Shown here: positions 7,795 to 14,621 of the stretch, in pieces | How the letters are laid out: each line of letters begins with the position of its first letter | Numbering within the stretch: position 1 is the first letter of the stretch | Source: Flavobacteriaceae bacterium | GTDB lineage: Bacteria; Bacteroidota; Bacteroidia; Flavobacteriales; Flavobacteriaceae | Direction of reading: 5' to 3' | NCBI GenBank assembly: GCA_018623195.1 | Contig: JAAZVY010000008.1 | Coordinates: 1-46,942 of the forward strand | Length of the DNA: 46,942 nucleotides | Notes under the pieces: model-generated | Told to the model about the DNA's origin: nothing | What the model saw: only the letters and a program-made list of their open reading frames with translations | The model's database searches: none | Program-made: the position numbers and the translations under genes

Positions 7795-8574
7795 TTAGGA
7801 GAGTTGAGGTTGTTTGATTGCTTCGTAGATCCCATCCCAAAGCGCGATTCGAACCTCTAAGGATTGGATAGCAACCGCCTCTGCTTCTGCCCAAAGGGTG
7901 TCGTTATCTCCACAAAGTGTCTCAATCATTTTGAGTGCAATGGGGCCATGTTCGTCTCCGTCTAACTCAATGTGACGATCGAGATAGTATCTGAACTTAT
8001 CGTAGTCATGACCACTGGTCTTTGCCTCTTCTAGTATAGCAATGAACATGTCAGGAATAACATCTTCTCGTCCGAAGGTGAAAGAGGCAGCAATTTTATG
8101 AGCTTCTTTGGTCTCTACAATTTTAAACGTATAGTTTACGAAGTCTTGCGCTGCTTTTGGGGCATTAGCGATTTCTAGAGCTTCTCCTATATTTTTATTA
8201 TTTCGAAGTGCTACGATGAATGTCTCAATCCCTTTTGTCGAGGCGCCTAGTTGCTTCATGGCATCGAGGTACATTTCGAAATGACTCATAGGTTCACCAA
8301 CTTCGTTAATGTCACTCTCTTCGCCGTGCACAATTTCATTGATAAATCGTGCTACTACTCCGCTCCCCGTAGGTAACCAGGGTAGGCTTACGCAGGTAAA
8401 CTGAAGCTGTAAGGCTTTGAGTAAAGACATGAAGTCGAATACGGCATAAACGTGAAACTCACTGAAAAGTTTGACGTCATTAATGCTTTGCAGACTTCTG
8501 TAAAGTGGATGACTTTTTAATGACGATCTAAGCGGCGTTAACTTATTCTCTAAGGCTTCTATTCTCGAACTCAT
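7795..8574 (-). CDS. DUF3050 family protein, heme-oxygenase-like fold
   Basis: All-helical 259-residue protein of the DUF3050 family, which I recall being grouped with the heme-oxygenase-like superfamily; no activity is established. Potential metal ligands sit in the spots expected for that fold: FSEFHVYAVFDF (His41) in an early helix, INEIVHGEESD (Glu80, His83, Glu85/86) in the second core helix, and DRHIELDGDEHG (His201, Asp205, His209) in a late helix. The last pattern resembles the DxxxH element of heme-oxygenase-like diiron oxidases. It leads a four-gene operon and has a TAATTTTG promoter 21 bp upstream of the start. Substrate unknown. Confidence 0.8.
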   Translation of the reverse strand: MSSRIEALENKLTPLRSSLKSHPLYRSLQSINDVKLFSEFHVYAVFDFMSLLKALQLQFTCVSLPWLPTGSGVVARFINEIVHGEESDINEVGEPMSHFEMYLDAMKQLGASTKGIETFIVALRNNKNIGEALEIANAPKAAQDFVNYTFKIVETKEAHKIAASFTFGREDVIPDMFIAILEEAKTSGHDYDKFRYYLDRHIELDGDEHGPIALKMIETLCGDNDTLWAEAEAVAIQSLEVRIALWDGIYEAIKQPQLS

Positions 8575-8594
8575 ATTCTAGCAATTTTAGAGTG

Positions 8595-8602
8595 CAAAAT
8601 TA
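8595..8602 (-). promoter_or_regulatory. Bacteroidota -7 promoter element for the DUF3050 operon
   Basis: Reads TAATTTTG on the minus strand (TAnnTTTG consensus), 20 bp before the ATG at 8574 and between it and the upstream methyltransferase stop at 8608. Confidence 0.5.
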
Positions 8603-8607
8603 AGAAC

Positions 8608-9219
8608 TTATGGTTTTACGGCGTGCATCCGAACCACCTCAGTCTGACCTACATGACAATCCCCTTCTTCAAGTGAAATCACTTCTTGTTTTAGGGTCTT
8701 AAATCGGTATCCGTCAAAGTGAAGTTTCATGTCTTCGATACTGTATAGAAAATCATCTGATTTTGGGCCTCCGACTGAAGGTTGCTTGGCTTGGTACTTT
8801 AAGTGGTTTGGGCTGAAACCTTCTAAAATGATTGACCCTCCAGGTTTGAGATAACTGGTTAGTCGTTCAAAATTCATGGTGCGAATGGCATTTGGAAAAT
8901 GAACATAAATAAGCGCTAACGTATCAAAACTCTCAGGCTCAAAATCAAGATCAGCTAATGAGCATATTTGATAATCGATTTTGACCTTTTTTTCCTCAGC
9001 CAATTGCATCGCTTTTTTGTAGGCATTTTCAGACCAGTCATAGGCCGAGGCTTGCCATCCTTTTTCGGCAGCGTAAACAGCGTTTCGACCCTCGCCTTCA
9101 GCAGGCAGTAGTATTTTACCGGGTTGTAGCAGGTCTAGTTGTTCTTTGAAAAAGACATTAGGTTCTTTTCCATAGGCGTATTCGGCACGTCCGTAGCGAT
9201 CGTTCCAGAAGTCTTTCAT
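8608..9219 (-). CDS. Class I SAM-dependent methyltransferase (TehB/TPMT-like)
   Basis: Small cytoplasmic methyltransferase. Motif I for S-adenosylmethionine binding is ILLPAEGEGRNAVYAA, in the EGRNA form seen in TehB and thiopurine methyltransferase-like proteins. The opening FWNDRYGRAEYAYGKEPN and the later DTLALIYVHFP and LKPGGSIILEGF segments (motifs IV and V) fit the same group. A hydrophobic small molecule or an oxyanion such as tellurite is a plausible acceptor but cannot be decided. An in-frame codon at 9255 lies upstream of a TAACTTTG promoter element, so I start at the ATG at 9219, giving 203 residues. Confidence 0.82.
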   Translation of the reverse strand: MKDFWNDRYGRAEYAYGKEPNVFFKEQLDLLQPGKILLPAEGEGRNAVYAAEKGWQASAYDWSENAYKKAMQLAEEKKVKIDYQICSLADLDFEPESFDTLALIYVHFPNAIRTMNFERLTSYLKPGGSIILEGFSPNHLKYQAKQPSVGGPKSDDFLYSIEDMKLHFDGYRFKTLKQEVISLEEGDCHVGQTEVVRMHAVKP

Positions 9220-9236
9220 AGCATGATTTTGTGATG

Positions 9237-9244
9237 CAAAGTTA
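9237..9244 (-). promoter_or_regulatory. Bacteroidota -7 promoter element for the methyltransferase gene
   Basis: Reads TAACTTTG on the minus strand, 17 bp before the ATG at 9219. It argues against the longer reading frame that begins at 9255. Confidence 0.55.
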
Positions 9245-9296
9245 GGCAAAAGCAAATGGCCTAAAGAGGATCTGAAGGTTATGAAACGGGAAAGTT

Positions 9297-9755
9297 TTAC
9301 TCTCTGATTGAAGTGTCTGTCGTTATTTCGATGACCCCGCTAGAACCCCTAAACCCGTAGGCTGAGGTTTCTAAAAGAGATTTTAAGACCTTGACCGATC
9401 GTATGCTGTTGAGGTCGAGCCCCGGTGGAGCCTGTTCACCGTAAATGATACCGTCTATTACCCAAAGCGCATAGGGATTGCCAGAGGTAGGAGCATACAT
9501 TCTGTCGTTTAATACAATCACCCGGTTGTCCCGAACCTTTGCAGTCCCTAAATGAGCTCTAAGGGCTTGAATGAGGCTCGGAGCATTTACATCTACCTTG
9601 TATTCATTCAGTTCAATGCGTGGTTTGGTTCGCTTTCTTTTGCGTTTACCCTTTACCCTTACTTCTTTTAAGGCAATAGTATCTTGATTTTCTTGCGCAC
9701 TAAGGGTGGTTGTGCCTACTATAAAGACGAATAATAAGAGAAGATAACGTTTCAT
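9297..9755 (-). CDS. Stand-alone TonB-dependent receptor plug-domain protein
   Basis: Secreted 152-residue protein: signal peptide (about residues 1-20, ending TLSAQ), a highly basic linker (KGKRKRKRTKPR), and a plug-like domain. The segments SLIQALRAHLG, ALWVIDGIIYG, LDLNSIRSVKVLKSL and SAYGFRGSSGVIEITT match the order and spacing of the TonB-receptor plug (the last is the usual YGxRGxxGVIxITT ending), but the gene stops there with no beta-barrel. It is not a truncated pseudogene of a nearby receptor because no barrel sequence follows. Its start overlaps the preceding glycine-zipper peptide gene by 4 bp (ATGA). It may be a periplasmic adaptor or an orphan plug; the role is unknown. Confidence 0.72.
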   Translation of the reverse strand: MKRYLLLLFVFIVGTTTLSAQENQDTIALKEVRVKGKRKRKRTKPRIELNEYKVDVNAPSLIQALRAHLGTAKVRDNRVIVLNDRMYAPTSGNPYALWVIDGIIYGEQAPPGLDLNSIRSVKVLKSLLETSAYGFRGSSGVIEITTDTSIRE

Positions 9756-9904
9756 TTTTTCTTTGAAGAAAGGGCAACAGACATAGCGACACCGATACTG
9801 ACCCCGACACCTACACCGAGTGCAATATTGTCTTGACTTACCCCAATCGCAACCCCAATGGCTATTCCCATAGGGAGCCCTATGGCGAACTTTGACTTCT
9901 TCAT
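9752..9904 (-). CDS. 50-residue glycine-zipper membrane peptide
   Basis: Short gene found by reading the minus strand: ATG at 9904 to TGA at 9752, 50 residues. The product starts MKKSKF and ends SSKKK, with two hydrophobic glycine-patterned segments between (IGLPMGIAIGVAIGV and IALGVGVGVSIGVAMSVAL), separated by SQDN. The GxxxG-like spacing is that of glycine-zipper helices that pack together in membranes, and basic residues at both ends suggest a helical hairpin with both termini in the cytoplasm. The stop overlaps the TonB-plug protein's start by 4 bp, so the two are coupled. A stretch AAGGAAAA lies about 12 bp upstream. Function unknown. Confidence 0.72.
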   Translation of the reverse strand: MKKSKFAIGLPMGIAIGVAIGVSQDNIALGVGVGVSIGVAMSVALSSKKK

Positions 9905-9946
9905 TTTATATGGTTTTCCTTAAAGATAAATAAGATAATCCTTACC

Positions 9947-9960
9947 TAAGGTTAACCTTA
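9947..9960. promoter_or_regulatory. 14-bp perfect palindrome, possible operator
   Basis: TAAGGTTAACCTTA is a perfect 14-bp palindrome located 43-56 bp upstream of the glycine-zipper peptide start, in the position of an operator for that promoter (a TATCTTTA sequence follows it on the minus strand). It also lies about 29 bp upstream of a plus-strand promoter element. The binding protein is unknown; the nearby Crp/Fnr-type regulator is one candidate, although the sequence is not the Crp consensus. Confidence 0.4.
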
Positions 9961-9988
9961 ACTTCTCTTTAAGGGCTTCTATCCAAGT

Positions 9989-9996
9989 TATCTTTG
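9989..9996 (+). promoter_or_regulatory. Plus-strand -7 promoter element with no gene downstream
   Basis: TATCTTTG matches TAnnTTTG. All annotated genes from 4.4 to 11.5 kb are on the minus strand, so this element could only drive the hairpin RNA described at 10003-10057. Confidence 0.4.
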
Positions 9997-10002
9997 TATT
10001 GT

Positions 10003-10057
10003 AAGAGTCATAGAGGCCAAGGGATTGTTCGAGATCCGGTCTCACGACTCTTTTTTT
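10003..10057 (+). ncRNA. Candidate small hairpin RNA ending in a terminator
   Basis: A nested imperfect stem-loop: AAGAGTC (10003-10009) pairs with GACTCTT (10046-10052); inside it GAGGCC pairs with GGTCTC (one G-U pair), and inside that GGAT pairs with ATCC around the loop TGTTCGAG. A run of seven T at 10051-10057 follows on the plus strand only. It begins 7 bases after the TATCTTTG element at 9989-9996. The end overlaps the stop codon of the Crp/Fnr gene on the other strand by two bases. It could be a short untranslated RNA or a terminator protecting the Crp gene from antisense reading; expression is unproven. Confidence 0.35.
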
Positions 10058-10625
10058 ATCCCTCTCTTCGCAACTTCGATAAGAACTCAGGAGTGATGCC
10101 TATATACTTGGCAATTAATTTAAGAGGAACTTCTTGTAAGAGCCCAGGGTAGTTCGAAATAAACTGCTCATAACGCTCTTTAGCACTAAGGTTCAATAAA
10201 TCTAGATTGCGTTTTCGACTACTGACCAGTGCATTTTCGGTAATGATTCTGAAATAACGCTCCAATTTGGGTACGGCCTCAAAGAGCTTTAACTGTTCTT
10301 CTCTGGTAATGGTGAGAATTTCGCTTGAGGTTAGGGCTTCGACTGAGAGCGTTGAGGGGGCATTCGATAGATAGGCGTAGAGATCGGTGACCCATCCGTG
10401 GGGTCTCGCAAACTGCAGGGGATTAATTTGCCCTTTACTGTCAAATGAGTAAGAATAGAGACAACCACTTACCACAAAGGCTAACGATTGAGTCTTCTCG
10501 CCTTCTTCGAGCCAGAGTTCTTTGCGTTTTAATTTTGCACTACTAAAAGCGTGAATCACCTGTCGTTGTTCTTCGGCGGTTAGTTCGACGTGTTTCGAAA
10601 TTGCTTTGATTAATTCTAGCTTCAT
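10056..10625 (-). CDS. Crp/Fnr family transcriptional regulator
   Basis: Cytoplasmic regulator with an N-terminal cyclic-nucleotide-binding-type beta-roll (about residues 20-115; LKRKELWLEEGEKTQSLAFVV and later the PSTLSVEALTSSEILTI strand pair) and a C-terminal helix-turn-helix (LKLIAKYIGITPEFLSKLRR, about 167-187). At 189 residues it is typical of the short Bacteroidota members, which mostly lack the residues needed to bind cAMP; the effector is unknown. The start overlaps the upstream PH-domain gene stop by 4 bp, so it is the third gene of an operon with a lipoprotein and a PH-domain membrane protein. Confidence 0.86.
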   Translation of the reverse strand: MKLELIKAISKHVELTAEEQRQVIHAFSSAKLKRKELWLEEGEKTQSLAFVVSGCLYSYSFDSKGQINPLQFARPHGWVTDLYAYLSNAPSTLSVEALTSSEILTITREEQLKLFEAVPKLERYFRIITENALVSSRKRNLDLLNLSAKERYEQFISNYPGLLQEVPLKLIAKYIGITPEFLSKLRREG

Positions 10626-11074
10626 TCTCGAATCACTTCAATTTCAGGATTGATTTCTAAAAGAGCTGTTACGAACGCTTCATTGTCTGAAGGGCTAAAA
10701 TAGATTTCATCGTATTTATTGTAATAGATGATTACCCCGTTTCGTGCGGTAGCTGGTCGTGTGCCTACCCAAAGGGTTTGATTAATGGCTACTTTCTGAA
10801 TACTCGAAACTGAAAACTTTCCGAACAAAATACTTGATCGCCAGCGCAGTTCATCCCCGTCGATTGTATAGTAAGTATGAGTGTAAAACGCAATCATCAT
10901 TAGGGTGGTTGCGGCCAGAATTAAAAACGCAATCCACGCTTCGGTACCCGATATTCCTGAACGAATCAAGGGCCACATCGGTATTACGCAAACCGCGATA
11001 GAAAAGATGAGCATACCATTGAACAGTGCATCGGTTCGAGCTTTAAATACTTTTGTTGGGCGCGATGATTTCAT
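10622..11074 (-). CDS. PH-like domain membrane protein
   Basis: A 150-residue protein with two hydrophobic helices near the N-terminus (about residues 20-38 and 44-62) followed by a bacterial PH-like domain (about 65-150; YYTIDGDELRWRSSILFGKF, SVSSIQKVAINQT, NGVIIYYNKYDEIYFSP). This is the small membrane-PH layout common in Bacteroidota; the function is not known. It starts inside the TGATG junction with the upstream lipoprotein gene and overlaps the Crp/Fnr gene by 4 bp, so all three are coupled. Confidence 0.72.
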   Translation of the reverse strand: MKSSRPTKVFKARTDALFNGMLIFSIAVCVIPMWPLIRSGISGTEAWIAFLILAATTLMMIAFYTHTYYTIDGDELRWRSSILFGKFSVSSIQKVAINQTLWVGTRPATARNGVIIYYNKYDEIYFSPSDNEAFVTALLEINPEIEVIRE

Positions 11075-11472
11075 CAGTTGGTACAGACTTTAATTGAGAG
11101 CGTTTCAGAGGGAGTAGGCGAGTAAGCAAGGCATTGCGCACATAATTGCTCCTCTTTGATAAGTGTGAAGTAGAATTGATCTCCCTCTTTGATTTCGCTT
11201 GGGAAGTCACAGATTGATCCCAAACGAAACGCGTTAGGGTAGGTGATTTCTTCCCAGGGGTCAACCCAGCTTTTGGCAACAAAACCTTTCTCGTACCAGT
11301 CTTCAGGCACTTCCCCCTCCACTGTAATCACATAATTCATGCAGATTCCTTGAACTGCTAACTTACCTAAATAGACAGGCCCATCTTCGCAGGAAGAGTT
11401 ATTGAGCAGTGGGTCGATACTATCGCACTGCATTAGTGGTAGTAGAATAAGAAGTATTGAGAAGAATTTCAT
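11074..11472 (-). CDS. Hypothetical Cys-rich lipoprotein
   Basis: I do not recognise this 132-residue protein. It has a signal ending in a lipobox-like LMQC (Cys16), then a mature part with further Cys in SSCEDG, GICMNY, SICDFP, CAQC and VCTN, which would form disulfides in the periplasm or at the surface. The stop overlaps the start of the PH-domain gene (TGATG). It is the first gene of the lipoprotein-PH-Crp operon and is divergent from the barrel-like protein at 11500. Confidence 0.6.
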   Translation of the reverse strand: MKFFSILLILLPLMQCDSIDPLLNNSSCEDGPVYLGKLAVQGICMNYVITVEGEVPEDWYEKGFVAKSWVDPWEEITYPNAFRLGSICDFPSEIKEGDQFYFTLIKEEQLCAQCLAYSPTPSETLSIKVCTN

Positions 11473-11499
11473 CCCTATAAAATTAGTATTTTGCAGGCT

Positions 11500-12084
11500 A
11501 TGAAACGAATCGTCCTTATCCTTGTAATCTTAGGCGCTTTCACCTCTGCTCGAGCACAAGAGTTTGATCAGAATGAATTGCGATTGAATCTTTTAGACAT
11601 GCTCTCGAGAGGAACTCTTAATGCGAGTTACGAACGATTCTTAACCCCTCAAACTTCTCTAGGAGTGACTACCATGGTTGCACTCAACGACGACTTCACC
11701 GAAAAGTTTGAGTTTGCGCCTTCGTTTAGAATGTACTTCAATGACGATCTCTTAGAGCTTCGAAAAAGTGTTTTTGTTGAGGTGTTTACGGCCTTTGTAG
11801 TAGCTGATAGCGGATATGATGATTACTATTATGTGGATTGCTCTTACCCCGAACAAAGTATTCAGGCAAGCACCGAACCACAGGGTTTATCAATAGCTCC
11901 TTGCGGATATTACAGTGAACCTTCACCAGAAGCGGCATTCGCTCTAGGGATGATGCTCGGTAAAAAGTGGGTCAATCAAAGCAACTTCACCTTTGAGTTT
12001 GGTCTGGGCTTTGGTCGTTACTTAACGCAAACCTACAATGAGGCTTACCCTCGCATTAATTTGAGTATTGGGAAGCGTTTTTAG
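11500..12084 (+). CDS. Putative outer-membrane beta-barrel protein
   Basis: Secreted protein of 194 residues with a signal peptide (ending TSARAQ, about residue 20) and a series of alternating amphipathic strands (for example TLNASYERFL, SLGVTTMVAL, FTFEFGLGFGRYL) ending in an aromatic C-terminus (INLSIGKRF), typical of small outer-membrane barrels in Bacteroidota. A Cys pair (VDCSYP and APCGYY) could form an extracellular-loop disulfide. I start at ATG 11500 rather than the TTG three codons upstream because the signal peptide begins there. Its 3' end overlaps the convergent DUF3089 gene by 29 bp. Confidence 0.65.
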   Translation: MKRIVLILVILGAFTSARAQEFDQNELRLNLLDMLSRGTLNASYERFLTPQTSLGVTTMVALNDDFTEKFEFAPSFRMYFNDDLLELRKSVFVEVFTAFVVADSGYDDYYYVDCSYPEQSIQASTEPQGLSIAPCGYYSEPSPEAAFALGMMLGKKWVNQSNFTFEFGLGFGRYLTQTYNEAYPRINLSIGKRF

Positions 12085-13075
12085 CAAGCCACTGATCTCT
12101 TCTTAAAACGGCATTTTCTGAGATATCCTTCCAGAAAAGATTAATGTCAAAAGCGTGGTAGTTTTTGATGAAACTCATGAAAAAGCGTTTTGGAACTTTG
12201 GGTAAGGATGCCCAGATCATCCCATCAATCATTTCAATGGTGATGCTTTCGGGATAAATCTCTTTATCATAATACAAGAGTCCTTTATGATTTTCGAAGG
12301 TGGTCTGCTGCGTATCATTCCAGGTAATTGGATTAGAGGTCACTCGTCCCTGATAATAGCTTTGGTACCGCTTTGGTAATTTGCCTGACTTATAGGTATT
12401 CCAACTCACGTAGCCCCCAATAGATTCAGGCGTTTCAAGCGGTTTTAAAGAACTGAAGTACAACGGTTCTATTCCTGCCCCAGGTAAATAAGCGGCCACG
12501 AGCTGATTTTCAAGTTCAGTGCCATCGAAGAACTCTTTAACTAGTTTGCTCCCGTGCATACTCCCTTGTGAGTGCCCGGCGATGATGATGCCCTTACCTT
12601 TGTTGTAGTTTTTCAAATAATATTCAAAAGCCGCCTTCACGTCCTGGTAAGCAATGGTCCAAGTATCACCAGCAAGGGGTCTTAATTTGTTGTCGAATAC
12701 TTTATAATGGGCCTGTCGGTAGAAGGGTACATAAAGATTAGCTGCCTCTGCAAACGCAGAAGCTTGGTTAGTCACGCTGAGGGAGATCACCTCTTCTCGA
12801 ATGTCTGAACGATAAATATCTGCATTCCAAGCGGGGTCTTTTTTATCGCTGAATAGAGTCGGATAGATAAAAAATACATCCACCGGCTTCATATTTTCTC
12901 CTCCGACCACTTCATATAATGACTCCGGATATTGTCCGGGGAGAACCGCCCAACTTTCATTTTTCGAATAATCTGGATTTTTAGGGGTGTCTACAGAGCT
13001 AAACGGAACTATCTTTGCAGAACTACAACTGAGTAGAAAGACACTAAGCACAATAAGTAATGACTTGTTTTTCAT
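12056..13075 (-). CDS. DUF3089 family alpha/beta-hydrolase lipoprotein
   Basis: Lipoprotein (lipobox LLSC, Cys17) of the DUF3089 family, an alpha/beta-hydrolase-like group. The family opening VDVFFIYPTLF and the nucleophile elbow GHSQG (Ser169) are clear; SYYQGRVTSNPITWN and a late YHAFDINLFW with a His in catalytic position support an esterase-like enzyme attached to the envelope. The substrate is unknown. At 339 residues it is normal. Its C-terminal coding region overlaps that of the convergent barrel-like protein by 29 bp; it is divergent from the 5'-nucleotidase gene, with only 42 bp between their starts. Confidence 0.82.
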   Translation of the reverse strand: MKNKSLLIVLSVFLLSCSSAKIVPFSSVDTPKNPDYSKNESWAVLPGQYPESLYEVVGGENMKPVDVFFIYPTLFSDKKDPAWNADIYRSDIREEVISLSVTNQASAFAEAANLYVPFYRQAHYKVFDNKLRPLAGDTWTIAYQDVKAAFEYYLKNYNKGKGIIIAGHSQGSMHGSKLVKEFFDGTELENQLVAAYLPGAGIEPLYFSSLKPLETPESIGGYVSWNTYKSGKLPKRYQSYYQGRVTSNPITWNDTQQTTFENHKGLLYYDKEIYPESITIEMIDGMIWASLPKVPKRFFMSFIKNYHAFDINLFWKDISENAVLRRDQWLAKNASQYSN

Positions 13076-13117
13076 AGCATTTGAATCGAGTAGTAAATTT
13101 AATGAATCATCATTAGA

Positions 13118-14557
13118 ATGAAATCACACAGAGTTTTTATGACCACCTTCTTTCTTTCGTTAATGGCATCGATAATTAGCGCCTGCTCTTCGGGCACTGA
13201 TCCGATTACCACCCCTGAGCCATCAACCCCAAAATCATTTACAGAGATTGTGATCTTTTCAGTGAACGATGTTCATGGACGGATATACAACTTCCCTAAG
13301 CTCAAAACACTACTCGATCAGGAGCGAGAAAAAAACAATCAAGTATTCTTTGTGAGTGCTGGAGACTTATTCTCAGGCAACCCGATCGTTGACTTTCACC
13401 CCGACAAAGGATTTCCTCTAATAGACCTGTTATCTAAAACAGGTTTAGATGTAAATGTCATCGGTAATCATGAATTTGATTACGGACAAGAGGCTTTGAC
13501 GGCAAGAATGAATCAAGCGAGCTTTGATTTCGTGTGCTATAATGTAGACGGAGGTTCAGGAGCCCTAGCGCAAGTACCCGAATACACCCTTATTGAAAAA
13601 GGAGGTGTTAAAATCGCCTTTGTAGGAGTTGTTGAAACGAGTAGCCCAGGCGGCTATCCGCTGACGCATCCGAGAAAAATAGAAGGTTTGACCTTTGTAG
13701 ATGGAAATGCGGGATTCGGCAAATTTGCCAACCTAAAGAACGACACCGGTGCCGATTTATTAGTGGCGCTAACCCATCAGGGCGAGGTCAGTGATGAGGC
13801 ACTACTTCGAGCCAACCCTTTCATTGACCTTGTTATTGGCGGTCACACCAATAAAGAATATGGTATCGCTATCGGAGATGACTTTATGGTAATGTCTGGT
13901 GCTCATTTAGAAACTGTAGGTAAGACTACCATTAAACTTTACGAGGATGGAACTACTGATTTTGCGTGGCAACTCATTAACCTAGACAACTTAAACATTG
14001 CTGAGAACGCAGAAATCGCAGATTTGGTTGAGGCATATAACAACAAACCTGAGTTTTACGAAGTGATCGGCAGCTCTGCCATAGACCACTCGAGAGATGA
14101 GACGGCTTGTTTCTACACCGATGCCCTTAGACAGGTCTCAGGATCAGACTTTATTATTCAAAACAGGGGTGGAGTAAGAGCTAACTTAGACCAAGGAGAG
14201 GTAACACCTTTCGATATTTATACTATTGACCCCTTTGGAAACGGGTTTGAAACCTACAGCTTCACGGTTGGCGAAATGGAGAATGTACTTGAGTCGATCC
14301 CCACTAGTTATAGCTATTCAACCCACTACAATTTGATTTTTCAAGGGGATCAAATCGAGATCGCAGATGCCAATGGGAACTTACTTGACGACAATACGGC
14401 CGTCACCTTGAGCATCAACGATTATCTTACTAACGTATTTTCTTCGCTTTTCGATGAGCCTAGCTTTATATACGAACTAACTACAGCCGATTATCTCATT
14501 GAGTTTTTTAGGGCACATGCTGAAGGACCAGTCGATTACAGTGGCTGTACGAATTAG
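13118..14557 (+). CDS. 5'-nucleotidase / metallophosphatase lipoprotein (UshA-type)
   Basis: Envelope-attached bifunctional metallophosphatase that releases phosphate from nucleotides. A lipoprotein signal ends IISAC (Cys23). The dimetal site is complete: DVHG (Asp51, His53), GDLFSGNP (Asp83), GNHEFDYG (Asn117, His118), LTHQG and GGHTNKEYG. The C-terminal 5'-nucleotidase domain shows the substrate-binding NRGGVRANL and DPFGNGFETY segments. At 479 residues it is slightly shorter than UshA (about 550). It faces a phosphate transporter gene across a shared terminator, which suggests, as inference, a scavenging pair: phosphate liberated here and imported there. Confidence 0.92.
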   Translation: MKSHRVFMTTFFLSLMASIISACSSGTDPITTPEPSTPKSFTEIVIFSVNDVHGRIYNFPKLKTLLDQEREKNNQVFFVSAGDLFSGNPIVDFHPDKGFPLIDLLSKTGLDVNVIGNHEFDYGQEALTARMNQASFDFVCYNVDGGSGALAQVPEYTLIEKGGVKIAFVGVVETSSPGGYPLTHPRKIEGLTFVDGNAGFGKFANLKNDTGADLLVALTHQGEVSDEALLRANPFIDLVIGGHTNKEYGIAIGDDFMVMSGAHLETVGKTTIKLYEDGTTDFAWQLINLDNLNIAENAEIADLVEAYNNKPEFYEVIGSSAIDHSRDETACFYTDALRQVSGSDFIIQNRGGVRANLDQGEVTPFDIYTIDPFGNGFETYSFTVGEMENVLESIPTSYSYSTHYNLIFQGDQIEIADANGNLLDDNTAVTLSINDYLTNVFSSLFDEPSFIYELTTADYLIEFFRAHAEGPVDYSGCTN

Positions 14558-14571
14558 AAAAAGGGTAACAT

Positions 14572-14600
14572 AAAAAAGGCTCCTCATGGGAGCCTTTTTT
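14572..14600. terminator. Bidirectional intrinsic terminator
   Basis: A 12-bp perfect stem (AAAAAAGGCTCC / GGAGCCTTTTTT, loop TCATG) has a T-run on both strands and lies between the convergent 5'-nucleotidase and phosphate transporter genes. Confidence 0.9.
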
Positions 14601-14621
14601 ATTAAGTACTAGTTCTAACGT

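Noticed and set aside
9220-9255. Longer N-terminus of the methyltransferase
   Set aside because: A promoter element at 9237-9244 lies within the extra codons, so they would not be transcribed from it.
10003-10057. tRNA or tRNA-like gene
   Set aside because: The 7-bp outer stem and T-arm-like core look suggestive, but there is no D-arm or anticodon arm and the length is about 55 bases.
11043-11282. A 79-codon minus-strand frame overlapping the Cys-rich lipoprotein gene
   Set aside because: It is in a different frame of a signal-bearing lipoprotein gene and is not needed for operon continuity.
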